Assembly: GCA_037367405.1 (NCBI GenBank)
Contig: JAZKJV010000154.1
Span: 1 to 64,000, forward strand
Length of the DNA: 64,000 bases
Source of the DNA: Ottelia alismoides
Taxonomy: Eukaryota; Streptophyta; Magnoliopsida; Alismatales; Hydrocharitaceae
Direction: 5' to 3'
The notes under the pieces: generated by a model
What the model saw: the letters and a program-made list of their open reading frames with translations, nothing else
Database searches by the model: none
What the model was told of the DNA's origin: nothing
In this document: positions 1-11,341 of the stretch, piece by piece
Numbering within the stretch: position 1 is the stretch's first letter
Layout of the letters: every line of letters starts with the position of its first letter
Made by a program: the position numbers and the translations under genes

Positions 1-149
1 TTTGTGTCCCTGTGTTCGACCTTGGTAGACTTGCCAAGCATAAATATTCCACAGCATTCAAAGACTGTGGTTTTTGTTGAACAAAATTCGCCTCCTATAC
101 TACGACTTAAGATATATTTATTATCGAGGCGAATTTTGCGTTCATCAAA
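1..149 (+). mobile_element. 3' end of a Ty3/gypsy LTR (fragment)
   Basis: The first ~149 bases match the end of the LTR at 8294-8440 on the opposite strand at about 97% by eye (roughly five differences). Like it, they end in GCGTTCATCA. No primer-binding site follows. Instead AATGACATT leads straight into the oppositely oriented LTR at 157. The rest of this LTR lies left of the window, so it could be a solo LTR, the 3' LTR of another element, or a rearranged end. Confidence 0.75.
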
Positions 150-156
150 TGACATT

Positions 157-3100
157 TGATGACGCGAAATCCACCTCTTTAATATCGATGAATTGTAGTA
201 TAGGAGGTAAAAATCGGTCGATCAAAAACCACAAACTTTGAATGTTGTGGAGTAATTTTTACTTGGTAAGTGTACCAAGGTCGAACTCAGGGAACGGTGA
301 TTTTTAGTTGCGTGGTTTTAAATCAAATTAAATAATTAATTAATGCTTGATTAATTTGTGTGTTTGCAAAAATATACAATGCGAAGATGCGAATATTATG
401 CACAGAAAATGAATGGGAACACCAATTCAGCTCAGGATCTTGTGATTTTGCACGATTTAAATCCTCAATTAACAACTTCAATTAATCATCAAATATTATC
501 ACAGATCGAATAATGTTGAAACCAAGAAAGATCAATCGACTCCAAGTTCACAGATTCAATGTAAAATGACTTTTCTAGGTTAATAGTTGATCACCCAAAT
601 AGAGAGTTAAAAATATTGATCCTCAATTTAATCCCTGTAAAGATTTGGAATAATCAATAATAAAACAAGGGGTTAATCAAATTAAAATCCTCAACGGAAC
701 TCCTGCAACAGGTTTATCGTTCATTTCTCTTTGCACAAGTATGTCAAAAAGCCTGCAAAAGCCAATAAAGATCCTCAAGAAATAATTGATAGTAAACAAC
801 CTCAAATCTGTCCACAAATGATGCTAAGTTGTAGATCACAGAATTAGCTTCGAAACGACATATTATATGCTAAAATCGGAGTCCGTATGACAAAGATATG
901 ATAAAATGAAAATTCAGGGACTAAAATGTAAATAAAATAAAGTTTTCTTTGCAAAATGGTCCCTCGGAGGACTTATCTGTTATTTCCAAAAGTCAGAGGG
1001 GTTCCACTGAAATTTACCCAGGCAGGGGCATAAATATAAATTCCGGAACCTTAGAGGGCGTTGTTGCAATTTTTCCCGAGCGCACGTGCGCAGCACGTGC
1101 GCCAGGAGGTTTGGAGGCAGGGCTGAGGCTCGAGAGCCCCGAGCCTATGGCTTGGGCGCTGAAGCTGAGGCGTGGGAGACGAGGCTCAGGCTCGGAGCCC
1201 TGAGCCTAGGTGGCGGCAAGGAGGTGCTTCGGGGGCCCGAACCTCAGGCCTGGGGCTGAGGCTCGGGGGGGTGACGTGGCAGAGCAGGGGCCGTTGGATC
1301 AAGGGCTCGGCCGCCCGATCCAACGGCAGCTGGAGCAGGGCGCGAAGGCGGAGGTCCTCTCGCGGCGGAGCCTCCGCGCGAAGGCGGAGGGTGGTCGGGG
1401 CGGCGCCTCCGCGCGAAGGCGGAGGAGCTGGAGCCGCACCTCGGCCGACACACGGCGCGAGGCGCGGGCGGCGGAGCAGGAGGCTGTGCACACAGGGCGG
1501 CGCCTCCGCGCGCGGAGGCTGGGCGGAGGCGTGGCGGTGGCGGTGGCGGTGGCCGAGGTGACGGTGGCGGTGGCCGTGCGTGACGGTGGCGGTGGCGCGT
1601 GGCAGGGTGGAGGCGGAGAAGCGGTGGCCGAGATGCCTGGGCGGAGGCGCAGGATGGAGGAGGCGAGGTTGAGGCGCGGCGGAGGTGGTGGCGATGCTTC
1701 CTGCAAGAGTTAGCAAAAAAAAAATGAAGGGGGGGGTGTCGAGTTTGCCTGGAGGGGGAGAAGCGGTGGTTCTCCGATGATTGCTTCGAGGAGGTGGCGA
1801 AGGGGGCTCCGAAGCTTCAGCCGTATCTTCAAGGAAGATCGGCGACAAGGGTGGCCGGCACCCCCGGATCACGCCGCCTTGTTGCTGCCGCTGTCACCGG
1901 CACTGGAGGACGAAGGGCGGATGACGGCCGAGGTGCGGAGGTGGCTGGGTTTTATAGGGAAGCGGATGGAGGCGGCTACGCGCGAGGCAGAGGCTGCGGT
2001 CGTAACGGCCGGAGATGGGTGTGGGCGGCGGCCGTTACGACGAGGGAGGAAGAGAGGAACGGCAGGGGGAAGGGGGCTTTCAACGGCTGGAGGTGGAAGA
2101 AGGTCACGTGCGCAGCACGTGACCTTGGGGAAGGGGGCGGCTGGAGAGAGAGTGGGGGTGCCACGTGGCACGCCCAGGGGCTGCCACGTGGCACCCCCAA
2201 AAAAAATTTCAAAATTTAAGAAGAAAGAAATAGCAGGAGACCTCGGATCAAAAAATTTTCTTCACGAAAGTTGTTCGTCTCGTCGAGATCTACAACTTTC
2301 ATGAAGGGCCCAGGAGCAACAGAGGTCACCTGTACAAAGTGGTATTTTTGGTGGCTTTCCATGTGTACGAAAAACCGTATTTTTGAGATTTTGTATTTTT
2401 TTTGTTAGTTTTAGAGAGGATAAAAAATCTAGAAAAATACGATAAAATATAAGAAAATTATTTACACATTAATCTAATTTTTTTGGATTTTTAAAGGATA
2501 AGAAATCAGGAAAATAAAATAAAAGTAAGAAACGCTCAACTTTTGCACAGACCGACAACGGACACTTGTACTTGGTTAATTTCTTTGATCTCAGTTTTAA
2601 TCTGGTTTTGAATTTTTGCATTTCTTATTAAAACTTTCATCAAAGCACACAATAAAAAATAAATAAAATTAAAAGAGTTAGTTATGCACATAAAAACTCA
2701 GGTCAAAATTGGCAAAAAGTTAAAATGCGCAAAAGAGGCCCAAAACCCAACTTTCACATATGAGCTCCGAATTTTATGAAATTGGTCTTGTTTTGAAGGT
2801 ATTTGAAAATGGAGTACTTTAAAAGTGAGTAGACCAAAATCGGACACTGTATATGGGAGATATGCTCATTTTAGTCTGTTAGATGTGAAATTTGACTTTG
2901 GGATTATTTGACACTTATTGAGGTTAGTAATTTTTTTATATTTTTTATTTAATAAGATTAGTGATATCTACACAATGGAGGTAGTTTTGGGTCAATTGGA
3001 GTTAGGATGAATTAACTAAAAATGTGAGAAGTTAGCGGCTTTTTGGGCTAATTTACACAAGGGGTTTTTAATGCAATTTATGCATGATGAAATGCAGATA

Positions 3101-3214
3101 TTATTTACACATGTATGAATGCTAATAATGCTCTATTAATGATTAATTGCAAGTGGATGATGGGGGACAGAGCCTAAATGACCAATTTTAGCATGATGAA
3201 TACGAGATTCATCA
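157..3214 (-). repeat. Left (3') LTR of the minus-strand gypsy element
   Basis: About 3058 bp. On the minus strand it begins with a small palindrome (TGATGAATC...ATTCATCA) at 3214 and ends ...GCGTCATCA at 157. It is preceded on the minus strand by the purine tract AAGTATAGGGGTA. A GC-rich block (1080-2200) contains several overlapping ORFs on both strands, which I read as compositional. A 30-nt stretch around 2260-2300, a hairpin-like AAAGTTGT...ACAACTTT, is shared with the right LTR near 10963-11000. Confidence 0.8.
1951..1958 (-). promoter_or_regulatory. TATA box of the left LTR
   Basis: The minus strand reads CCCTATAAAACCC, about 1.26 kb into the LTR. The homologous place in the right LTR (10124-10133) is also TATA-like and at a similar distance, which supports it as the core promoter separating U3 from R/U5. 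Confidence 0.5.
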
Positions 3215-4917
3215 TACCCCTATACTTAGACCATGCTCGTCCCCGAGCATGAATGAATGACTTAGTTGATTACATCCCTGACCGTGTAAGTGAATTTTCA
3301 AGGCTTAGTTCAGAGAAGACCATTAATTTGAGTGATCCTAAAATTCTGAGCTCATCCAAGCTTTAATCAAAAGGAACCAACTTCTCTAATTTTCAGACTC
3401 TCTTTTTGTACATATAGTATAAGGATATGATTCTTAGTGTACTGCATTTATGAGAGTCAAGTTGAGACATCACCCAAAGTTCCAATCTAAGAGACTCTCC
3501 TCTAGACCTGATCCTCAACCCTAGGGAATAAGTCTATTCTTGCTTCAGTCAACCGTCACATTAGTTTGTCAGACTTGAAAGTGTAGATGGACGGCCAGTT
3601 GATGGAGGGCATAGGATTGTGTCTGATTTTCTCTCCCCTTTCATTGGAACAAGGTGCCTCTCGAGTGCCTTATTACTCAACACAAGTATATTTTATTTTG
3701 TTGATCAATGTGTCCGTCAAGAGAATTTGGAGTCGTCTGCACTTGTTTTTCTGGGAGTACACTGGGGTGTGTCTCTTTTGAGTATCTAAGATACCTTCGA
3801 CACCCAGACTTGTATCGCTTACGATGCAGAGCCCTTTTATGGTGTCAGCCCGACTCCTTGGTCCTAATTAGCGCTTGGTCCAAGTGGACACTTTGAAATG
3901 TTTGGGAGCGCTCGCCATTGGTGGAAGCTCATTTGGAATTTGACTTTGGATGATAGAGCTTTTCTTTGACATTTCTTTTTTCTTTTTTTTTTTCTTTTGT
4001 TGGCTAGCTCCACTGCTTTTACCAAAAGTTGGCGCACACTGATCAATAATTTTCCTTAAGTTTCATCACACCCTGGCATATGAATCTTGTTCCCTAGTGC
4101 CAGGGTGTGATGAAACTTAGGGCGCATATGAATCTTGTTCACATACTGGCTAGTGTTTTGCTGACACTCAGGTTTTCTGAAGCCTTCATTAACTTTATCC
4201 CATCCTCGAATATCATCAGATCGGATCTAGACTCAAATCTCTAGTCCTAGTTCCTCAAGTGATATCTCAACTCATCTCATCAATCATGCAGTTGTGGGAG
4301 TGATTGTGCTGATCATATTCTTTTTTGGAGGTAGAGATGAAGAGTGCAATATAGCGCTCAAATCTTTCAAACTAGGGAAGTGTGGATTATTAAGTTCAAA
4401 ACCCTAATGACTAAGGCAGGCTAACGCAGAATCTCAAGATCTCAGAAATCAAGTGTCCTCAAAAATCCTCAAGCCTTGAGTGATAGTGAATGTGTCAGGA
4501 ATATATCGACCAAGGGATGCATGAAATGCTTGATGAAATGCAAGAAGATTTTTTTTTGGGGGGGTTTATTTTTTGTTGTTTTTTTTTTGTTTTTGTTGTT
4601 TTTTTTTAAAATAGGTATTATACACACTACTTGTACCCATCCCCGATGTTAGATAAAATCAATTAAAGTACGGGCTATGGATAAAGTAGATAAAATATAT
4701 ACAAATACACCCCCCTATACTTAGCTTGTGCTATGTCCCCATGGCACAAAGTGAAATGTTGACATAGCTCGTACTAAATATAGAGGGATTAAAAACAAAA
4801 GAAGAGAAGTGATGTATAAACAATGGTAGCAGTCCCCCTATACTTAGGTTCAGGACAGCCTAAGTATAATCGGATAAATACATAAGGGGAACCGGGTAGA
4901 TTTGCGGATGTACAAGA
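3215..4917 (-). other. 3' non-coding part of the minus gypsy element, with purine tracts and a hairpin
   Basis: No credible ORF. The polypurine tract before the 3' LTR (3215-3228) reads CTAAGTATAGGGG on the minus strand. The same motif recurs near 4708-4723 and 4831-4848. A 22-bp perfect inverted repeat (4057-4078 with 4098-4119) would form a stem-loop in the transcript, and its loop and flank share a ~17-nt direct repeat (4076-4092, 4123-4139). Homopolymer-rich stretches lie at 3967-4000 and 4546-4610. Confidence 0.65.
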
Positions 4918-7080
4918 TCAAGGAGGTTTGCGACGGACCTTCTTGCGGGAGTGTGGAGGGAGATAGTATGGAGATGTGGAGTGTGATGAAGAGGAGGCCG
5001 ATGAAGAAGACCAGCCATCGTCGGAGTCGTCCTCAGGAGAATAGTAGTGGTCTGCAGAGGATCTCCAACTTTTGTCGATCAGAGGTAAGTGCCCTTGGAT
5101 CAGAGTTGTACCTATTGCACTTATCTGATGAACCACATCATGATCGGACGAGGACTCGTCAGAAATCACCTGATGTGTAAGGTCAAAGGTGACTTTCTTG
5201 GTCGGTTTGTTTCCTTGAGAAGTATTGGGAGGAAGTTGGACAGTCTTCATCTCCCTGTCTTGAGTAACCGATGTGGCATTTGTGAGTTCCTCATCAGATG
5301 AATCCCCATAAAAGTCGACCAATTCTTGAAGGGTCATGCACCGCTTCGGTCGAGGGAGATTGTTCCTTGTGTTTCTGTGGTTTAAGGCTGGGGGCGCTGA
5401 TGTCACCTTCGTATGATCATGAATTTTGGTGTCATCGGATGTTTCCAGAGTCGGGTCCTTATATGGTTCAAGTATCTCATGAATTACTGCCGACTCAAAG
5501 ATTGGACCACTCAAATAATCGTGGTGATCTTCAAAAATATGGTCCAATTCTTCAGAAGCTCCAAAATCTTGAATTTTCCTAGGAGCAGTGATAGGGTGGT
5601 GAGAATCCAAAGTTTGTTCAACAGTCAGTTTGTTGGGTGACTCTCCTATTGTTTTTATCAGTGTGTCATGCGGAGATGTCTGATAGTGTGAGTTATCCTG
5701 ATCATAACTGTTGGTTTCAAGTTGGTTTTCCTCAGAGCAGGATGTGTCATTGGGTTCGTGTTCAATGTGGTCCGAGTTCGGGAACTTGATTTCCTGAGTC
5801 TCGCAATCGACAATCGCCTTAGCGGAGGCTAAGAATGGCTTTCCTAAAATAATAGGAGACTCAGACATCCTTCCGGGGTGCTCAATGTCAAGGACAATAA
5901 AGTCCACTTTGTGTTTTTCCCCTCGGAAATTTATGACGACAGAAACGATCCCCCGCGGTCTTTTGGTAGATCGATCGGGTAATTGAACGACCACCCTAGT
6001 CTTTTTGAGTTGTCCGAGTTTGAGTTGGTCAAAGACGGACTTGGGGAGGATGTTTAATGTAGAGTTGTCGTCTAACCGAACATGAGTGAATATAGAATCC
6101 TCAATTTCACATGTGACCCGAGTCAACCGCTTGACTTTGCGGCTTTTGAGTTTATGATTCATCACCAAAGAACTAGCCATAGATATGACATGATATTCAG
6201 TCCTGGATCGTTTCTTGCCCGTCTTTTTTGGTATCAGTCGACTCTTCACAAATCTCTTAAGATCGGGCACATATTCTATGGCTTTGATTAATGGAAGCTC
6301 TAAGATCAGACTCTTGCAAAATGCTTCCATTTCAGAATTGTCCAATTTTTTTGAATTTTCAAATTTTTCATTTTTTTTGGTATTTTCTGTAATATGGTCA
6401 GTCGGGGGGTCAGAGGTCAGTGGTTGTGTCTGATTGTGATGATCCGGTGGTTCGCATGGTGGTGGCCTCACTTCTTCTGAATTTTGCATTGATTGGATGA
6501 GATCATATATTCTCATAGTTAAGGTGTCTGCTCTATGATTAATCCGAGCAATCTCATCCTCAAACATCTCATGACTAGTGATTGTATAATCAGTCTCCAT
6601 GTGTCGTGATTCGGGCATGTATCCTCGAGGAGAGTATTGATTGTTCATAAATATTATGGGCTGGTCATGAGTTGAATTTCCTTGAGTTTGGTTTTCTCGT
6701 GGGTTGTCAAAGGAAAATTGATACTTATCTTGAGTCGGGGATAATTCAAGAGGTTGTGAGATCCTAGTGACCGGAAATCGTGTTCTATTGTCAATATCGG
6801 TCACTCTATTGTTTATCCTCAATTCTGATCTCTCTCTTATGTCCATAAGATTCTCCGAATGTGAGAGAGGACTATTCCAAGAAGAAGTGTGGTTATAGGG
6901 TGGGATGTATGGGCGGGAAGAGAATGATGGATGAGAAGAATATCGGGACATGGTCGTGGAGATCGGGAAAGAAGACCACTGTGCCGACATCTTGTCAAGA
7001 GGGATGGAATGATCAGCGAACACGATTTGCTTGCAATTGCAAGGTCTTTGACGTACACAAATCAAACACAAAACAAACAC
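4918..7080 (-). CDS. 720-aa retropepsin-like protein of the non-autonomous gypsy element
   Basis: One long open frame. Residues ~1-30 look like leader, so Met31 is an alternative start. Residues 31-250 are rich in Ser, Asn, Pro and His and resemble no gag capsid domain I know. Residues ~255-435 match the aspartic-protease region of Tat/Athila polyproteins: a segment ending in a CEIED-like strand, then LDDNS (336-340), NILP, a VVINF/VDFIVLDIE strand pair, and PIILGKPFLASAKAIVDC (409-426). The catalytic Asp-Ser/Thr-Gly motif is replaced by Asp-Asp-Asn, so proteolytic activity is doubtful. Residues 436-720 are acidic and low in complexity, with a Ser-rich end and a basic tail. There is no zinc knuckle and no RT. 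The protein may act as a structural factor in trans with an autonomous partner, or simply be decaying; the frame itself is intact. Confidence 0.7.
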   Translation of the reverse strand: MFVLCLICVRQRPCNCKQIVFADHSIPLDKMSAQWSSFPISTTMSRYSSHPSFSSRPYIPPYNHTSSWNSPLSHSENLMDIRERSELRINNRVTDIDNRTRFPVTRISQPLELSPTQDKYQFSFDNPRENQTQGNSTHDQPIIFMNNQYSPRGYMPESRHMETDYTITSHEMFEDEIARINHRADTLTMRIYDLIQSMQNSEEVRPPPCEPPDHHNQTQPLTSDPPTDHITENTKKNEKFENSKKLDNSEMEAFCKSLILELPLIKAIEYVPDLKRFVKSRLIPKKTGKKRSRTEYHVISMASSLVMNHKLKSRKVKRLTRVTCEIEDSIFTHVRLDDNSTLNILPKSVFDQLKLGQLKKTRVVVQLPDRSTKRPRGIVSVVINFRGEKHKVDFIVLDIEHPGRMSESPIILGKPFLASAKAIVDCETQEIKFPNSDHIEHEPNDTSCSEENQLETNSYDQDNSHYQTSPHDTLIKTIGESPNKLTVEQTLDSHHPITAPRKIQDFGASEELDHIFEDHHDYLSGPIFESAVIHEILEPYKDPTLETSDDTKIHDHTKVTSAPPALNHRNTRNNLPRPKRCMTLQELVDFYGDSSDEELTNATSVTQDREMKTVQLPPNTSQGNKPTKKVTFDLTHQVISDESSSDHDVVHQISAIGTTLIQGHLPLIDKSWRSSADHYYSPEDDSDDGWSSSSASSSSHSTSPYYLPPHSRKKVRRKPP

Positions 7081-8274
7081 GTTGATTCACCCACTCAACT
7101 CAGGTGAAGGCACGTTAGGGTTCGGCCGCTTGTCTTTTCAATTTTTAATTTAATGACAAAACAATCTTGCAGATTAAGCGGAGCTGTTAGGTGCCGAGAT
7201 ATTTCACAAAGACTGTCCCGAGTTCATACAACTAGTTGCACCTACTCTCAGCCAGTATAGGTGTAAGTACGGACCGTAAACGGCTACCCGTGTTACTTGA
7301 GGACGGTGCCTTCCGCGGTGTCCTCTAAACCACCTACTCTGCTAAGGGAAGTCGGACCGTAAACGGCTACCCGAGACCCTCACTGAAAAGTAGCTAATTA
7401 TATTAAACTCAGTAGTCTGAATGAAGCATTTCGGTTTTTGGCTCTACCCTTAAGGTGTGCGATCTTGTCCTTACACAAACAATGAGTGGGTTTCTCTCCA
7501 CCAAACAAAAGTTAATTTTAGGTCAGTTTATTTGCAGTCCCCTTGATTAGCAGTCCCAATTTTAGATTAAGGTTATCACTGTAGTTTATGTGAGCACAGA
7601 AATTCACACCTAACGAGCAGTCCCAATTCCGTTAATCCCTAAGTTGTAAAACTTGAGGAGGGAGAATCGAAAAAGCCAATGCAAGCGTAAATCAATGATG
7701 CATGCTTAAGAGAAGGACTTACAGTGAATCCTCGCGTTCTTCATGCGGGATGCAAGGCAAGGAATTTAAAATTTACACTAAATGATATGCACAGATGGAA
7801 AACGCCCTAAACAGATAGTTCTATTAGCGGGAAGAATTGATTTAAAATTTGGCTAATGTTCAACGATCTATAGTGCGTTTAATTAGTGAAAAGTGTGGCC
7901 TAAAAATTACGAGCGCAATCAAATAATTCTAATCTAGCGTATGTGCTCCTAAATTCTACGTCAAGCCACAGAGAGTTCAGTCCTGAATATTACAAATTGA
8001 CAGGGTACAAGGAGAGAGGGACCCTGTGAATAATGCAGAAATTTATACCTATGCTAATTCTCTCTCACAAAATTAAAATAAAAATTAGTTTTCTTCGCAA
8101 GTCCTTGATTTATATCCAAAATTAAGCTCCCAGAAGTCTGCAAAGAGAGATTTTGCGATTAGTAGCAGAAGTAAGAGAGAAAAATAAAATGTAGAAAGAA
8201 AAAAAATGGCACAAAAATTAATTATCACAGAAATCAATTATCAAATTGATTTAAAACCCTAAAAATTCGCCGTT
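7081..8274 (-). other. 5' leader of the minus gypsy element
   Basis: Non-coding stretch between the primer site and the long ORF. It contains a 20-bp direct repeat (GGACCGTAAACGGCTACCCG at 7271-7290 and 7354-7373, 83 bp apart) and repeated short AGCAGTCCCAATT-type blocks (7540-7630). No ORF of note. Confidence 0.55.
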
Positions 8275-8291
8275 CCCCGGCAACGGCGCCA
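8275..8291 (-). promoter_or_regulatory. Primer-binding site complementary to tRNA-Asp
   Basis: The minus strand reads TGGCGCCGTTGCCGGGG two bases after the LTR end. This is the complement of the 3' end of plant tRNA-Asp(GTC), including the CCA tail, and is usual for Tat/Athila-type elements. It fixes the element's orientation and makes the right LTR the 5' LTR. Confidence 0.9.
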
Positions 8292-8293
8292 TT

Positions 8294-11200
8294 TGATGAA
8301 CGCAAAATTCGCCTCGATAATAAATATATCTTAAGTCATAGTATAGGAGGCGAATTTTGTTCAGTAAAAACCACAGTCTTTGAATGCTGTAGAATATTTA
8401 TGCTTGGCAAGTCTACCAAGGTCGAACACAGGGACACAGCTGCTTAATTATAGCTTTTGAATTTTGATTCGTGAAGTTCAATGTCAATTAATTCTCATTT
8501 TCAGGTCCATATGCAAATTATGAAGCACTAAGCTATTTACAAGGTAATGCCATGATGCATGCATTTTTTTTAGACATTTTTATGCGAGTTAAAGTGATGC
8601 ATGTGCAAATAATGCAATAGAATATGCATGATGATTCAAATGCTACAATTATACCCTAAAATATGAGCAACACAATATAGAATGAAGTTAGAGCCATTTT
8701 GAACACATCATTAAAAATCGGTCATGAAATCAAGCAAAACAAGCAGAGTTAGGTCCCATTTATCACATAAAAACTCACTTAAATTTAAACAGTGTCAAAT
8801 GGGACAAATAAGTATGCTAGAATGTAGAGGACAAAATAAGGATCAAAACGACACTAAAATCATGCAATTTGGACCTACGATGCTCAAGTTATGCTAAAAA
8901 CAGTGCAAGGGCATAAATGTAATAAAAATGCAAGAAAAATAAAGGATAAATATTGCATTTAGGTCCCTGGAGGGACCTAAATGCAAATACCAAAAACAGC
9001 CTGGGCCTGGATGACATTTTCCCATATGCGCGGGGGCCTTTTTGTAATTTTGGAAAACTTTGAGGGCCTCCCTGTAAATAACCCCAGGCGCGCACGTGAG
9101 GCACGCGCCTGGAGGACCCATTTGTGATTAGCAAATATTCCAGGGCCTTGCATGCAAATCTCCCAGACCCCACGTGCTCTGCACGTGGGAGACTAGGCTC
9201 GGGAGGATGGCTGAGGCTCGGGCCACGTGGACGCATCTATTGGCACGGCGTGAGGTTCGGATGATCCGAGCCTTTAGGTTGGGAGCGAGGCTCGGGTGTC
9301 GACGTGGCATCATTCTGGCCGTCCGATCCAGATGATCGGACGGCACCTGTACTTTCTTCCCCGCTGCGAGCCACCGGAGGAGACTGTGCTCCGGCGAACC
9401 CCTGTGGACTCCTCCGAGCTCCGCGAGGTCACCTGATTGTCGGAGAAGCAAGATGGGGACCTCGCGAAGAAGCTCGTGCTGTGGCGATACGTCTGAGCTT
9501 GTTGGCGTGGACAGTTGGTGGAGCTTCGCCGGAGGGTTGAGGCTCGAAGAAGCTCCGACGAAAACTTCGGCCATTGAAGATACCTGCGATTGTTATGTAT
9601 AGCCGAAGCTTGTGCGCGTGGAATGCGAGTGAGAGGTGGGTGGATGGAGGCCGTGGAGGCGTCGGGAATGGTGGCCGGAGGGTTCTTCGCCGGCGGAGCA
9701 GGTGAAGAGGGGGGTCGGTGCGGAGGTGGTTCTGGAGAAGGGGAAGGGGGTCGGCGAGGGTCGGGGTGGTTGGGCGAAGCTGCTGAGTTGGTCGGATGGA
9801 GGTGAACGATGGAGGGGGTACTGTGATAATTAGGAGAAGTAGGGGGTAGGGTACCTTGCCGGAGCAAGGTTCGATGGCGGGCGGAGCAGCTTGGGCTGAG
9901 GCTCCTTAAGAACCTCCGGTCATCGCCCACGAGGCCAGCTGCCTCCTCGGAGCTTGATTGGTGATTGAAGATCACCGGAGCACGGCGGAAGACCGCCGTG
10001 GGTCAACACCGGGCTAGGCTCATCTTGGCCACGACATTCAGCCCCTCCGCTGTCACCGGAGGGGCGGAGGAGGCTAGAGCATAGCCCAAAATGGTGGACG
10101 CCGACTATAGTGGCGGCGACGGAGGTTAAATAGGCGGAGAGGGAGCTAGGCGTTATGTGGTGTGAGGGAGGTTTCGAAGGGGAATTAGTGGTGATGGGGT
10201 AACGTCTGGGAGCTCTGGAGATGGCGCGAGGATGATGGAGGAGCGGGCTACGCGGGGGAGGCGTTAATAGGTTAAGGGAATGGTGGGAGCGACGGCTAGA
10301 ATTGGAAGGGGGCGGAGGAGGAGCGAAGGTTGTAACGCCTGGGAGCGGAGGCTTCGGAGGTAGGAGACGGTGGTTGGACCGTTGGATGATGATCCAACGG
10401 CTGCGATGGGCTCGCGATCGGAAGGGTCTGATTAGATCTTAGGATTAGATCAGCGGTGTGGGTTTAAAGGGAGACGTGGCACGCTGGGGATCATTGGATG
10501 AAGAGGTGATCGAGCGGCTAAGGATCAGGCGCTAGTGGGCGGCTTAGATCAGATCTTGGAGTTGGATCTGACGGTTGATAGTGAATGGGCGACGCGGGGA
10601 GCTGAGGAGCGTTGGATGGTTAGCAGAATCGGAGGGCTGGGATGGAGGGAAGACGTGGCAGGTGTAGGCCCATTGGATGAAGAGATGATCGGACGACTGT
10701 AGATGGGGCGCGAGTGGGCGGTCCTGATCTGATCTAAGATCAGATCGGGCGGCTGAGAAATGGGGCGGGGTGGACGGCTCAGATGAAGGCGAGATTGATG
10801 TGATCCAACGGCCCAGGAGGCCGCCGGGTGGCGGGAAGGAGAGCGGGCCACGTGGGCGGCCCAGAGGCGCCACGTGGCCCAATCAGATTAATTCAGAAAT
10901 AAAAAACAAAGAAAAATATAAAAGAAATAGTTAGAGGCCGAATTTGGAAAAAGTCAAAACATGAAAGTTGTTCGTCTCGACGAGATCTACAACTTTCATG
11001 TTGGGCAAAAAGCCAAAAGAGGTCATCTGTACAAAAGCTATTTTTGGGGGTATTTTTAAGGGGATAAAAACACCGATTTTTGTGGTTTTGAGTTGTTTTT
11101 GTATTTTTTAGTGGTTTTAAAGGTCAGTGAATTATAGACAACTTATCTACCTAATTTTTAGGGGTTTTTGAGTGATAAAATAATTACAGAAAAATAAGGG

Positions 11201-11341
11201 CAATTAAATACAAATAATTAAGGGTAAATATAGACAATATAGTACATGATAAAAATAGAGAATTGGAGGATATTTTTATTGGTTTGTTTAAGCAGGGATT
11301 TTAATAAGGAGTTTTTAGCATGATGAATACGGGATTCATCA
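8294..11341 (-). repeat. Right (5') LTR of the minus-strand gypsy element
   Basis: About 3048 bp. On the minus strand it starts TGATGAATCCCG with a palindromic end (TGATGAAT...ATTCATCA) and ends GCGTTCATCA just before the primer site. It shares the first ~30 bases, the AAAGTTGT...ACAACTTT hairpin and the GGTCGAAC...AGGGAC region with the left LTR, but is otherwise strongly diverged from it. Its last 150 bases match 1-149 almost exactly. A TATA-like TATTTAA lies at 10124-10133. The ORFs inside (9310-9975 and others) are GC-rich artefacts. Confidence 0.8.
10124..10133 (-). promoter_or_regulatory. TATA-like box of the right LTR
   Basis: The minus strand reads CCTATTTAACC about 1.21 kb from the LTR start, the same relative place as the TATA box of the left LTR. 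Weaker than consensus. Confidence 0.4.

Larger units (their letters stand above)
157..11341 (-). mobile_element. Non-autonomous Ty3/gypsy (Tat/Athila-type) element, probably chimeric
   Basis: Read on the minus strand the order is LTR (8294-11341), tRNA-Asp primer site, ~1.2-kb leader, a 720-codon ORF, ~1.7 kb of trailing sequence ending in a purine tract, and LTR (157-3214). Both LTRs start TGATGAATC and end TCATCA. No reverse transcriptase, RNase H or integrase is present, so movement would need enzymes from a partner. The bases flanking the two LTRs (ACATT at 152-156, CCTAC at 11342-11346) are not a target duplication. The LTRs are clearly diverged although the ORF is open. I infer recombination between related elements rather than one clean insertion. 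Confidence 0.75.

Noticed and set aside
949..2304. Cluster of overlapping ORFs on both strands (84-228 codons)
   Set aside because: They lie in the GC-rich part of an LTR, overlap each other in several frames, are Arg/Ala/Pro-rich, and have no homologous frame in the right LTR.
8275..8291. tRNA-Asp gene fragment
   Set aside because: Only the 3'-terminal 17 bases including CCA are present, next to an LTR. It is a primer-binding site.
9310..9975. 221-codon minus ORF in the right LTR
   Set aside because: Ser/Pro-rich compositional frame inside the LTR, with no motif and no counterpart in the left LTR.
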